Assembly: GCF_014117325.1 (NCBI RefSeq) | Contig: NZ_CP059732.1 | Location: 6,833,001-6,897,000 of the forward strand | DNA from: Spirosoma foliorum | Lineage (GTDB): Bacteria > Bacteroidota > Bacteroidia > Cytophagales > Spirosomataceae | Direction: 5' to 3' | DNA length: 64,000 bases | Shown here: positions 25,568 through 34,205 of the stretch, in pieces | Position numbering within the stretch: position 1 is the first letter of the stretch | How the letters are laid out: every line of letters starts with the position of its first letter | Notes under the pieces: generated by a model | The model's input: only the letters and a program-made list of their open reading frames with translations | Databases searched by the model: none | Told to the model about the DNA's origin: nothing | Made by a program: the position numbers and the translations under genes

Positions 25568-26001
25568 CAATAAAAATTGCCCAATCCGACGCTGATATTC
25601 GGCGCTGCATTCCTGCCATGCTGGCTTTACGGTCGCACCTAACACCCGAAGAAGCGTTTGAGCGAATCCGCTCTCAACAGGCGACCGATGGTTTTGTGCT
25701 TGCGTTCGTAGAGCCTGAGAATCCAGACGATACGGTGCCTGCCGTAACGGGTTATCGGTACCTGAATTTTCTGTACAGCGGCAAAACCCTTTACATCGAC
25801 GATCTCTCGACGTTACCCGAAGGGCGTGGCAAAGGATATGCGGGTGCTTTAGTCGATTTTGTGATTGGCCAGGCGAAACAGTCGAATTGCCAATGTGTGT
25901 CGCTCGATTCGGGTCAGAACCCAGCACGTTACGATGCCCATCGACTCTACCTGAACAAACGATTCAATATTGCCAGCCACCATTTCAAGCTGGATTTATA
26001 A
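25564..26001 (+). CDS. GNAT family N-acetyltransferase
   Basis: A 145-residue single-domain acetyltransferase. The acetyl-CoA loop is in DDLSTLPEGRGKGYAGALVDF and the C-terminal half has CQCVSLDSG and AHRLYLNKRFNIASHHFKLDL. The substrate is unknown. The ATG overlaps the hemC stop (ATGA), so it is translated from the same message. Confidence 0.92.
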   Translation: MTIKIAQSDADIRRCIPAMLALRSHLTPEEAFERIRSQQATDGFVLAFVEPENPDDTVPAVTGYRYLNFLYSGKTLYIDDLSTLPEGRGKGYAGALVDFVIGQAKQSNCQCVSLDSGQNPARYDAHRLYLNKRFNIASHHFKLDL

Positions 26002-26084
26002 TGATTTTTTAAACGCAAAGGACGCAGAGAAATCCTTTCTTTGTACATCGTAAATCGTTCCTCGTAAATCGTAATTCGTTTAGT

Positions 26085-27317
26085 ATGAATCTTTTCCGAA
26101 TTAGTTGGAGTAATCTAAAAGATAAGCCCCTCAGCAGTTTTCTGAGTGGATTGCTGATGACCTTTGGCATCACGATTATTTCGCTGCTGTTGTTGCTGAA
26201 TAAGCAATTAGACGATCAGTTTCGGAAAAATATAAAAGGCATCGATATGGTGCTGGGTGCCAAAGGAAGCCCCTTACAACTGATTCTATCGAGCATCTAT
26301 CAGATTGATTCACCAGTGGGTAATATTCCGCTCGACGAGGCCGAACGATTGACGCGCAACCCAATGATCAAAACGGCTATTCCGTTATCAATGGGCGACA
26401 ACTACCGCTCGTTTCGGATTGTAGGAACGAACAAAAAATACCTCGATCACTTCGAAGCTACCGTTGCCCAGGGCAAGTTGTTCCAGCAGAATCTGGAAGT
26501 AGTTATTGGTCCTCGGGTAGCCGCTGTTACGGGCTTAAAACTTGGGGATACCTTCTCTGGATCACACGGTTTAGATCAGGATGGCGAGGTTCACGCCGAC
26601 ACCAAATATAAGGTTGTCGGCATTCTGAATGCAACCAACACCGTTACCGACCAGCTCATCCTGACGCCCCTTTCGAGCATATGGGCCATCCATGATCATG
26701 GTCATGAAGAAGGCGGGGAACATCACGAGGAAGCAGAAGCGCATGAAGATCATGAGGCAGAGCACGAAGAAGCTCCACATGAGATTACCAGTATGCTCAT
26801 CAAGTTTCGGAATCCGATGGGTATGATGCTGGCGCGTGGAATCAATACCAACTCGAAGCTCCAGGCAGCGTTGCCGAATATTGAGATCAACCGGCTGTTT
26901 TCGTTGCTGGGTGTAGGTATCGAAACCTTGCGGGGATTGGCTATCGTAATTATGCTCATTTCAGGCATCAGCGTATTTGTGTCACTCTATAATTCGCTGA
27001 AAGAACGACGCTACGAAATGGCGCTTATGCTTTCGATGGGTGCCACACGCGCGCAGTTATTTGGTATGCTCCTACTGGAAGGCTTAGTACTCGCCCTGAT
27101 TGGGTTTGGCTTGGGAATCCTGGTCAGCCGGGTTGGCCTGTGGCTATTTTCAAACAGTGTTTCCGAAGACTATCACTACAACTTAGCCTCGTTTGGTATT
27201 CTGCCCGAAGAATGGATTTTGTTAGGCGTCGCCATTCTAATCGGCTTAGTGGCTGCTGCCCTTCCCGCTATAGGCGTCTACCGCATGAACATCTCCAGAA
27301 CGCTGGCAGAAGAATAG
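26085..27317 (+). CDS. ABC transporter permease (FtsX/MacB type) with His-rich loop
   Basis: A 410-residue membrane protein with one N-terminal segment (~residues 20-38), a large extracytoplasmic domain, and three C-terminal segments with the FtsX core (SLKERRYEMALMLSMGATRAQLFGMLLLEG). Within the extracytoplasmic part, residues 203-232 are a His/Glu tract (AIHDHGHEEGGEHH and on, nine His), as in many zinc-handling proteins. No ATPase gene is adjacent, so the partner lies elsewhere. The family moves lipoproteins, lipids or peptides or acts mechanically; zinc sensing is inference. Confidence 0.88.
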   Translation: MNLFRISWSNLKDKPLSSFLSGLLMTFGITIISLLLLLNKQLDDQFRKNIKGIDMVLGAKGSPLQLILSSIYQIDSPVGNIPLDEAERLTRNPMIKTAIPLSMGDNYRSFRIVGTNKKYLDHFEATVAQGKLFQQNLEVVIGPRVAAVTGLKLGDTFSGSHGLDQDGEVHADTKYKVVGILNATNTVTDQLILTPLSSIWAIHDHGHEEGGEHHEEAEAHEDHEAEHEEAPHEITSMLIKFRNPMGMMLARGINTNSKLQAALPNIEINRLFSLLGVGIETLRGLAIVIMLISGISVFVSLYNSLKERRYEMALMLSMGATRAQLFGMLLLEGLVLALIGFGLGILVSRVGLWLFSNSVSEDYHYNLASFGILPEEWILLGVAILIGLVAAALPAIGVYRMNISRTLAEE

Positions 27318-27320
27318 AGA

Positions 27321-27410
27321 GATGTATGATGTAGTATGTATGATATATGATGTAGCTGACGCGAACGAATACACCTTACATCATATATCATACATATTAC
27401 ATCATACATC
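27321..27410. repeat. Stuttering inverted repeat between convergent genes
   Basis: Arms 27321-27354 and 27377-27410 match at 33 of 34 bases. Each arm is built from ATGATGTA/TATGATATATGA-type words, so it can also pair out of register. It fills the gap between the permease and cyclase genes and may terminate both. Confidence 0.9.
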
Positions 27411-27415
27411 TAAAA

Positions 27416-28462
27416 TCAGCCCACTACATTATAAATAACAACCGGTTCTGCTTTGTTTTTCAGCTTCACTTCGCCGATGCGTTCGCAGGTGAACGACTCG
27501 GCGATTTCCTGCTGAGCCGTTTCTGTAATCACAATTTGACCAGGCTGTGCTGCCGATTGCAGGCGCTGAGCTGTGTTCACAGCATCTCCGATTACGGTAT
27601 AGTCCAATCGGCGGAGGGTTGTGGAGCCGATATTTCCCGATACCATCTCGCCCGTATTGATCCCAATCGATACTTGTGGGTGATAATCAGGGTTATTCGC
27701 CAGACTATCCTTGAGCGTAGCAATTTGCGTCCGTACAGCCAGCGCGGCTTCGATGGCGCGATCAAAGTGGTACTCACCCCGGAAAACAGCCATGACGGCA
27801 TCGCCCATAAACTTATCGACGTAACCACCCTGCCCGAGAATTTCCTTAACCATCACATCGAAATACCGATTCACTAACCGAACAACCGTATCGGGTGATT
27901 CGCGCTCCGAAATGGCCGTAAATCCGCAGATGTCAATAAACAAAACCGTTGCCACTACAGTCTCACTGGCAGAAAGAGACGCTTCAAATTCGGGCTTATT
28001 CATAAACGTCAGCACCGATTCATCGACGTACATCCGAAGAATGTTGTTCTCTTTGATCGCCTGCAACGTTTGACGGAGTTGCTTAATATACTCCATCGTT
28101 TTTTCCATGGTCAATTCCAGATCTTCAAAATTGACCGGCTTGGTCACGAAATCAAAGGCTCCCCGATTCATTGCGGTGCGGATATTGTCCATGTCGCCAT
28201 AAGCCGACACGATTACCGCTTTAAGCATTGGGTTGTTTTCCTGCAACTTAATCAACAGCGTCAGACCATCCATGCCCGGCATGTTGATGTCCGTCAGCAC
28301 CATATCTGTATCAGGCTGATCTGCGAGCATTGCCAGCGCTTCGACGCCATCATGGGCAAAGATGAATTCGTATTTCTTTTCTCGAATCTGTCTTCGAAAC
28401 TTTTGCTTAATCAGCAATTCAAGGTCCGTTTCGTCATCAACCACCAATATCTTGGCATTCAT
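27416..28462 (-). CDS. Response regulator with class III nucleotide cyclase domain
   Basis: A 348-residue protein. Residues 1-120 are a receiver (phospho-acceptor Asp58 in [11 protein letters not shown], Lys108). A short coiled coil follows, then a class III cyclase from ~165. The metal-binding Asp177 (FIDICGF) and Asp221 (DKFMGDAV) and transition-state Asn296/Arg300 ([10 protein letters not shown]) are present, so it should be active. The base-selecting pair is Lys217/Thr289, as in Lys/Thr adenylyl cyclases, which favours cAMP. Its start overlaps the stop of the receiver gene upstream by 4 bases. A PycTM gene lies divergently 215 bases beyond that. Confidence 0.94.
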   Translation of the reverse strand: MNAKILVVDDETDLELLIKQKFRRQIREKKYEFIFAHDGVEALAMLADQPDTDMVLTDINMPGMDGLTLLIKLQENNPMLKAVIVSAYGDMDNIRTAMNRGAFDFVTKPVNFEDLELTMEKTMEYIKQLRQTLQAIKENNILRMYVDESVLTFMNKPEFEASLSASETVVATVLFIDICGFTAISERESPDTVVRLVNRYFDVMVKEILGQGGYVDKFMGDAVMAVFRGEYHFDRAIEAALAVRTQIATLKDSLANNPDYHPQVSIGINTGEMVSGNIGSTTLRRLDYTVIGDAVNTAQRLQSAAQPGQIVITETAQQEIAESFTCERIGEVKLKNKAEPVVIYNVVG

Positions 28463-28839
28463 GCTAAATCGTTCAGTTTTTGTTTGAGAACCGTAAAGTC
28501 GAGTGGTTTTGTCAGAAAATCGTTGGCTCCCAATTTAACGGCCTGCTCCTGCGACTCAGGGTCGCCATAAGCTGTAATCATCATAACAACGGGTGGCGGA
28601 GGAGTCTTAAAATCCTGCCGGATGTGGCGTAATAACTCAAAGCCACTCATACCGGGCATATTGATATCGGATAGGATCAATATAACTTCCGATGAATGAC
28701 CAGCCAGGTAAGTAAGAGCTTCTTCGCCAGAATTAGCGAAGTCTAACTTCAATTCTGAATTTCGAATTTCGCGACGAAACCGCTGTAGAAACAAATCTTT
28801 TACATCTAGCTCATCGTCGACCACTAAAACTTTCATCAT
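28459..28839 (-). CDS. Stand-alone response regulator receiver
   Basis: A 126-residue single receiver domain with Asp58 ([11 protein letters not shown]), the acidic pair at residues 8-9 and the Lys of FLTKPLDF. It has no output domain, so it probably passes phosphate or binds a partner. Its sequence is a close relative of the receiver on the adjacent cyclase, suggesting duplication. It is the first gene of the pair, overlapping the cyclase by 4 bases. No histidine kinase is in this operon; the nearest are at 32012-35576. Confidence 0.94.
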   Translation of the reverse strand: MMKVLVVDDELDVKDLFLQRFRREIRNSELKLDFANSGEEALTYLAGHSSEVILILSDINMPGMSGFELLRHIRQDFKTPPPPVVMMITAYGDPESQEQAVKLGANDFLTKPLDFTVLKQKLNDLA

Positions 28840-28859
28840 AATACGGGAAGGGTATAAAT

Positions 28860-28890
28860 CAAAGATAGAAATTTTGCCTTAGGCATCAAC
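28860..28890 (-). promoter_or_regulatory. Promoter of the receiver-cyclase pair
   Basis: On the minus strand GTTG (28890-28887) is followed after 19 bases by TATCTTTG (28867-28860), a perfect -7 match, about 20 bases before the receiver ATG. Confidence 0.65.
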
Positions 28891-29017
28891 CTACCCCAGG
28901 TTACTACGCGTAACATAACAACAAATTTAACACGGTCTGGCGGTCAAAAGGCAGGCTTTTTATAGATACCGACTTTCTGGGACGACTTCCGGCGGTATGT
29001 TCTAGAAAATGTTGTCA

Positions 29018-29025
29018 TAGATTTG
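29018..29025 (+). promoter_or_regulatory. -7 element of the PycTM gene
   Basis: TAGATTTG matches TAnnTTTG exactly, 28 bases before the ATG. No clear -33 TTTG is present. Confidence 0.5.
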
Positions 29026-29053
29026 TAAACTTACTGCTAAACAACCGCTATTC

Positions 29054-29698
29054 ATGTCTCCAACGCCACAAGAGGCCCCTATCGACTCAGAAGTAAGTCC
29101 TTCTGCTGGCATACCTGAACTTGATCGTTTACCAATTCATAAGCCAAAAAAAGACAAGGGTAAGAAGGCGAGTAAGGGCGTAGAAACCTTATTTCGGACT
29201 ACGATGTCGAACCATATGAAGCTTAGCGAAATGGCCGACCGAAAAGCTAACCTGATGATTTCGATCAACGCCATCATCATTTCTATCACCATTTCTACCT
29301 ACGCTCGAAAATTCGACGCGCCCGCCAATCTGCTTATTCCGAGCTTATTGTTATTAGCAGTCTGTCTGGTTACGATCATCGTTTCGCTCCTGGCGACGAA
29401 CCCTACCATTTCGCCACTAAAAAAACGAGGCAATGTGGAGACCGATCGCCCGATTGATCTTCTGTTCTTCGGTTACTATTCCCAGCTTTCCCGCAGCGAG
29501 TATCGCCAGAAACTGCGTACGTTACTTGGCAACGACGATGATCTCTACAACAGCCTGATTGATAACATCTACGCCCAGGGTCAGGTACTTTCCAGAAAAT
29601 ACCGATTGCTCAAATTTGCCTATCAGTTTTTTATGATTGGCTTCTCGATTGTTGTCATCTCGGCTGTAATCGCCTTGATCACTACTTATTATAGCTAA
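29054..29698 (+). CDS. PycTM/DUF5706 membrane protein (Pycsar effector family)
   Basis: A 214-residue protein with a polar, Lys-rich N-terminus (1-45). The family core starts with LFRTTMSNHMKLSEMADRKANLMI; then come membrane segments at ~66-85 and ~92-114, the loop LLFFGYYSQLS, the segment SRKYRLLKFAY and a last membrane segment at ~190-211. These are hallmarks of DUF5706, the transmembrane effector family of Pycsar defence, where a cyclic pyrimidine nucleotide opens or disrupts the membrane. A nucleotide cyclase operon is divergent next door. That cyclase looks adenylyl-like, so membership of a true Pycsar pair is uncertain. The 3' end overlaps the convergent gene by 17 bases. Confidence 0.85.
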   Translation: MSPTPQEAPIDSEVSPSAGIPELDRLPIHKPKKDKGKKASKGVETLFRTTMSNHMKLSEMADRKANLMISINAIIISITISTYARKFDAPANLLIPSLLLLAVCLVTIIVSLLATNPTISPLKKRGNVETDRPIDLLFFGYYSQLSRSEYRQKLRTLLGNDDDLYNSLIDNIYAQGQVLSRKYRLLKFAYQFFMIGFSIVVISAVIALITTYYS

Positions 29699-30767
29699 CC
29701 CCTTTTGAGCTTTTAACCGCAATGCCCGACTTGGCATTCTGCTTAAATTTGGTCTGGGCCAGTATTGGTTTATTGATCAGCGCATAGAAATCGTCCAGAT
29801 ACTTAAGCGTCCGCTTTACGTAGGCCTTATCCAGTCGGCTATCGTTTTGATACAACGCATACATCTGCGGCTTTACCTGATTGAACTTATCGAAGACCTG
29901 TAGAAAAACGTCCATCGAATAAATTGGTCCCCGATAAACTCGCTCTCTTACCGAAATAATATCGAGCTGTTCGGCAGGCTTGGCATAGGATGCTTCCACA
30001 ATTCCGGCGTGGTCAAAATCGTACGGCACGGGTAGCGAGCTTGATATTCCATTCGCAAACAACCGGATGTTGTGTAAATAAGGCACCGACCAGTCGGTGT
30101 TGCCTATCATGTATTCAAACACCGCTACCGTGGCCATGCTGAGCGTATCGGCATAACCCATGTTTGTTTGCTTCAGGGTATTGGCGGTAACTCCGTTTCG
30201 CTTAGCCAGATCACCCTCGTCTTCGAGAAGGCAGCCCCAATGTGTTTCGGGAGCGCGTTTACCCAACGAATCGACATACGTAACCCGAACCAGTTGGGTA
30301 CGGAAACTCAAATCGGTCAGCAAATTATAAAGCTTATAAACCAGATGCTCCCGCACTATCCATTCTTCGAGCTGACAATGCGTGACCAGTTTCAGCTTAT
30401 TCTGATTCGCAAACAGCGTATTTTTTACCTTCTTCTTCGGAAAGTTTACCAATAAGGGCGGGAAGGAACAATTTACCTTACTACGTCGGAAGTTACCTCG
30501 CACTTTCAGCGTAAGCGGAATACTATCCGTCTTACTACCATCCTTATAACTTAAGACAGCCGGATGAGCGGCTGTTTTTTCCCCTCTATCCTTCATCAGT
30601 GTCCGCAGGTTGGTCGTCAAGGTGAATTCCAACCCATCCTCACGATCAAATAAGAGCGTCGACGTTGGTGAGCCAGCGGTTTTCGTACTATCCTGCGCAG
30701 TAGCAATTATTCCTGTTAGAAGCCCTACTACCCAAAAGAGCAAACTAAAGCGATAGAGTCGTTTCAT
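29682..30767 (-). CDS. Secreted protein, remote CotH-kinase-like
   Basis: A 361-residue protein with an N-terminal signal (FSLLFWVVGLLTGIIATAQ). No family is certain. The body has LKVRGNFRRSKVNCSFPP, then KLKLVTHCQLEEWIVREHLVYKLY, GCLLEDEGDLAKRNG, MIGNTDWSVPYLHN and PVPYDFDHAG. The order resembles CotH-type kinases (a Glu-containing strand, then GNxDW and DxD near the end), but this is by eye only. It converges with the PycTM gene, overlapping it by 17 bases. Confidence 0.6.
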   Translation of the reverse strand: MKRLYRFSLLFWVVGLLTGIIATAQDSTKTAGSPTSTLLFDREDGLEFTLTTNLRTLMKDRGEKTAAHPAVLSYKDGSKTDSIPLTLKVRGNFRRSKVNCSFPPLLVNFPKKKVKNTLFANQNKLKLVTHCQLEEWIVREHLVYKLYNLLTDLSFRTQLVRVTYVDSLGKRAPETHWGCLLEDEGDLAKRNGVTANTLKQTNMGYADTLSMATVAVFEYMIGNTDWSVPYLHNIRLFANGISSSLPVPYDFDHAGIVEASYAKPAEQLDIISVRERVYRGPIYSMDVFLQVFDKFNQVKPQMYALYQNDSRLDKAYVKRTLKYLDDFYALINKPILAQTKFKQNAKSGIAVKSSKGVSYNK

Positions 30768-30791
30768 AGTTTTTAGGCCAGTAGCCGATAT

Positions 30792-30877
30792 TTTTTCATT
30801 CTCGCCGGGTTAAAACCCGGCGCATCTGATCAATTCTGTGTTTTTGCGCCGGGTTTTAACCCGGCGAGAATGAAAAA
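30792..30877. repeat. Palindrome made of palindromes (GCCGGGTT-AACCCGGC)
   Basis: Arms 30792-30824 and 30845-30877 form a perfect 33-bp pair around 20 bases. Each arm holds its own palindrome GCCGGGTTAAAACCCGGC. It lies between two co-directional genes. Confidence 0.92.
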
Positions 30878-30883
30878 CCACGC

Positions 30884-31942
30884 TTATTTTACAGCAGCAG
30901 GTGGTGTTAGATACTTAGCCAGAAATTTATAAATCTCCTCTCTTGACTCACGTGCCAGCTTGGTATCCAGTCGATTAAAACTATGCCCACCCGGAGCATC
31001 CTGATAAATTTTATACTCGAACTTTTTCTCGTGCGCTTTTAAGGCATTGATCAACGATTCAACTTCCAGCACATTTACATCTTCGTCGTTCGTATTGGTA
31101 TGAATCAGCAACGGCGTTTTTAATTTCTGTGCATTCCAAACCGGCGACCGACGGCGGTATTCAGCGACATTATCTGATGGGTCTTTGCCAATGTGGGTAG
31201 CCGCCGAGAATATGGTTCGGTAACTAGCTGGCTTATAACCCAATCGGGCAATGATGTCGGTAACAGGTACACCCGCATAGGCTACTTTATAGTCTTCGGG
31301 ATGATCGAAGATGTTCATCAGGGTAATCATACCGCCGTGACTCCAGCCAATAATACCAACCCGATCCGCATCAACCTGGGGCATGTTTTCAACAGCCCAT
31401 CGCTTCCCGGCCAATACGTCGTCATTTTCGTAATCGCCGTAGTCGATTTGATTGTAGAAGGCTCCGCCGTAGCCAACACTCCCCCGATATTCCGGCGCTA
31501 GAATCATGTATCCCTGGTCGATTAATTCACGAACAACGTGTGCATAAAGTGTACTAAAGTCGCCGTGAATACCATCGTGTACAAAAATGAGAAGCGGCAA
31601 TTTTTTAGTCGATGCAAATTTCCGGGAAACAAACGTATACGCTGGAATCACGACCGGATTGTTAGCTCCTTGCCCAGTCGGATTTTTGATTACATGGGGC
31701 GGCTTGCTGGCATATCGCACCTTATCGATAACGGCCACATCACCCAATTTCTGATACCATAATAAATCATCGACACTTTTGGCTAAGCCCTGATCGGCAA
31801 AGCGTTGATTTTCTTCTAACTGCCGAACGCGTTCGCTTACATCCGTTTGGGCTGGTGGGGTTGCTTGAGGAGGGGGAGCTTGTCCAAAACTAGTGAGATG
31901 AATGAGGAAGGTAAATAATGTAACGAGATACAGGTTGTACAT
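30884..31942 (-). CDS. Secreted alpha/beta hydrolase (S9/prolyl oligopeptidase-like)
   Basis: A 352-residue protein with a signal peptide (LVTLFTFLIHLTSFG) and a Pro/Gln-rich start. The alpha/beta hydrolase core has the nucleophile in GWSHGGMI, a likely Asp in HTNTNDEDVNV and the His in PGGHSF. LIFVHDGIHGDFSTLYAHVVRELIDQGYMILAPEYRGS is the oxyanion-side strand region. The arrangement matches S9-type peptidases without the beta-propeller, or related esterases. The substrate is unknown. Confidence 0.88.
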   Translation of the reverse strand: MYNLYLVTLFTFLIHLTSFGQAPPPQATPPAQTDVSERVRQLEENQRFADQGLAKSVDDLLWYQKLGDVAVIDKVRYASKPPHVIKNPTGQGANNPVVIPAYTFVSRKFASTKKLPLLIFVHDGIHGDFSTLYAHVVRELIDQGYMILAPEYRGSVGYGGAFYNQIDYGDYENDDVLAGKRWAVENMPQVDADRVGIIGWSHGGMITLMNIFDHPEDYKVAYAGVPVTDIIARLGYKPASYRTIFSAATHIGKDPSDNVAEYRRRSPVWNAQKLKTPLLIHTNTNDEDVNVLEVESLINALKAHEKKFEYKIYQDAPGGHSFNRLDTKLARESREEIYKFLAKYLTPPAAVK

Positions 31943-32011
31943 AAGTTAGTTGATTAAGTTATTGGCAAAATACTATTGTTTCTACCTAAGCTCCATCATC
32001 TAATCTGTATC

Positions 32012-34183
32012 TTAAGCAGGAAGGGAAATTACGAATTTTGTGCCTTCGCCCTCCTTACTTTCTACGGTTAATGTGCCGTTATGTCCTTTAGTTACAATAT
32101 CATATGCCAGCGACAAACCTAAGCCGGTACCCTCGCCGGTGGGTTTGGTTGTAAAAAAGGGCTGGAATATTTTTTGCACCACCGATTCTGGAATACCGGT
32201 CCCATTATCGCTCACAGTAACCACTGCCTGATTACCTATTTTTTTGGTCGAAACCATTACGGTAGGTTGATAGGGTTCAGGTAGAGACAAGGCATGCCTT
32301 GTCTCTACGGTCTGGCGTTGGTTTACGGCATAGAACGCATTGGTGAACAGATTCAACAATACCCGACCGATGTCCTGAGAAATAACATTAACCTCACCCA
32401 ATGACGTGTCGAAATCCGTCTTCAACGTGGCATTGAATGTCTTGTCTTTGGCTCGCAAACCGTGATAAGCTAATCGCAGATATTCATCGGCCAACGCGTT
32501 TACATTGGTTGGCTCTTTACGCCCTGTGCTTTTGCGGGAATGTTCCAGCATTCCTTTTACAATGGCCGATGCTCGATTACCGTGCTGACTGATTTTGTGG
32601 AGATTGTTTGTCAAATCGGTCAATAGCTCATCTTCTAGTTCTTCGTCCCGATCAGGCCCTTTCTTCCGTTCTTCCCTTACTTCCTGAACCAGTTCTACAG
32701 ATACCTCCGAAAAGTTATTGACAAAATTGAGCGGATTCTGAATTTCATGGGCAATCCCAGCGGTAAGCTCTCCCAAGGAAGCCATCTTTTCGCTTTGAAT
32801 TAGCTGATTTTGCGTTGATTTCAATTCGGCCAGTGCCTGATTTGTCTGGTCTCGCTGGGCCTGAATTTCGGCCTTTTGCTGTTGTAAAACAGCGTTAGCT
32901 TTCTGCTTCTGGCGATTATTACGGTACATCAAAAAAAGCACCCCTAACACTAAGCCTATGCCAATAAGTGCTCCAAGCAGCAACTGCCGTTGCCGTTGTG
33001 CCATGGCCATCTGCAAGGCTTTATCTTTTTTCAACAGAGCAATCTGGGTTTGTTTTTCGGCCAGGCCATAGTTGTATTGAAGGAGTGCCAGTTGCTGTTG
33101 CGTATTTCGCCCAGACAGTGTATCAACATAAGCAATGTATTTTTGCTGGGCAGCGTACGCTTCGGCATACTTATGTTGGTCGGCATATACTGCCGCCAGG
33201 ATCTCATTGGCATCTCGCGATGACTCCCTATTCCCAATTTGCCGACTTAATTGCCAACTGCGAAGGCCGTATGCCAGCGCGCTATCGGGCTGATTTTTTT
33301 TGAGATAGGCCCTGGCTAATACAGTATAAGTCCAGACAACCACCTCCGTTTCTGGTATTTTTGTTAGTACAATCAACGCGCGATGGGCGGTACGAAGTGC
33401 CTCATTGTAGTTTCCCTGCGCTACATAAGCGGCTGCCAGATTGCTTTCGGCCTGAGCCGCCAGACGAGGCCTATTCAATGCCTGCGCCAGCCGGATCGCC
33501 TTATCATAATAGCGCTCGGCCCGGTCAAAATCTCCCTGAAGCCGATAAAGCTCCCCGAAGCCGTTCAACGATCGGCAAATTCCTTCCTGGTCATTTGCCC
33601 GTTCGAACAGTTGAATAGCCGACGATAAAACAGTTAAACCCTGCTGATAGTCAGCCAGTGTAATGTATAACGTAGCCAGACGGGCCGTCGTGGTGGAGAG
33701 CACTTTCAGGTTACCGGATTTTTCGGCTAGTCGCTGAGCCTGTAAATCGTGTGTGAGCGCCAATACATAATCACCCCGTTGCGTATAAAACCAACCAATC
33801 TGGCTTAGTACACGCGCCATCCCGATCCGGTCGTTCAGGCGCTTAAATAACGCCAGCGATTTGTTTAAGTAAGGAAGCGTTTTGTGGAAATCTCGATAGG
33901 TGTCATGCCCAATGCCTAACTCATAGAGGGACATAGCTTCGCCCCACGGGTACTGGATTTTTCGGGATAAGGCCAATGCTTCCTGCGCCAGCGCAACGGT
34001 CTGTTTGGGGTCATCCCCCCGAACTAAATAGGCCAACTCATTTAGCCGGTTCACCCGAACGGTATCTGCCCGTAGATGACTGGCCAGTTGAGTACGCAAC
34101 GCTGTTCGCAACGAATCCTGCGCCTGTACGCTCGATACGCTCAGCCAGAATAACAGACTAACTAACAGTAGGCGAATCGGCAT
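32012..34183 (-). CDS. Sensor histidine kinase with TPR repeats
   Basis: A 723-residue protein. A signal peptide is followed by about seven TPR units over ~residues 60-370, one membrane segment (LLLGALIGIGLVLGVLFLMY), a coiled coil, HisKA (GIAHEIQNPLNFVNNFSEV) and HATPase_c (DNGTGIPESVVQKIFQPFFTTKPTGEGTGLGLSLA). The repeats face the periplasm, so it may sense a protein partner. The kinase core is nearly identical to that of the next gene. One difference is a loop TVETRHALSLPE encoded by an inserted GTAGAGAC palindrome (32281-32308). It is the third gene of the 35573-38758 operon. Confidence 0.93.
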   Translation of the reverse strand: MPIRLLLVSLLFWLSVSSVQAQDSLRTALRTQLASHLRADTVRVNRLNELAYLVRGDDPKQTVALAQEALALSRKIQYPWGEAMSLYELGIGHDTYRDFHKTLPYLNKSLALFKRLNDRIGMARVLSQIGWFYTQRGDYVLALTHDLQAQRLAEKSGNLKVLSTTTARLATLYITLADYQQGLTVLSSAIQLFERANDQEGICRSLNGFGELYRLQGDFDRAERYYDKAIRLAQALNRPRLAAQAESNLAAAYVAQGNYNEALRTAHRALIVLTKIPETEVVVWTYTVLARAYLKKNQPDSALAYGLRSWQLSRQIGNRESSRDANEILAAVYADQHKYAEAYAAQQKYIAYVDTLSGRNTQQQLALLQYNYGLAEKQTQIALLKKDKALQMAMAQRQRQLLLGALIGIGLVLGVLFLMYRNNRQKQKANAVLQQQKAEIQAQRDQTNQALAELKSTQNQLIQSEKMASLGELTAGIAHEIQNPLNFVNNFSEVSVELVQEVREERKKGPDRDEELEDELLTDLTNNLHKISQHGNRASAIVKGMLEHSRKSTGRKEPTNVNALADEYLRLAYHGLRAKDKTFNATLKTDFDTSLGEVNVISQDIGRVLLNLFTNAFYAVNQRQTVETRHALSLPEPYQPTVMVSTKKIGNQAVVTVSDNGTGIPESVVQKIFQPFFTTKPTGEGTGLGLSLAYDIVTKGHNGTLTVESKEGEGTKFVISLPA
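32281..32308. repeat. GTAGAGAC palindrome inside a kinase coding region
   Basis: A perfect 28-bp palindrome (GTAGAGACAAGGCA and its complement) lies in frame within the ATPase domain code. The paralogue at 34206-35576 lacks it. The same GTAGAGAC ends bound the repeat in front of the RAYT gene at 63678-63873. Confidence 0.9.
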
Positions 34184-34205
34184 AAGATTAGTGTCAACCC
34201 GATGA

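Noticed and set aside
28460..28462. Frameshift between the stand-alone receiver and the receiver-cyclase.
   Set aside because: Each has its own complete receiver and the 4-base ATGA overlap is ordinary coupling.
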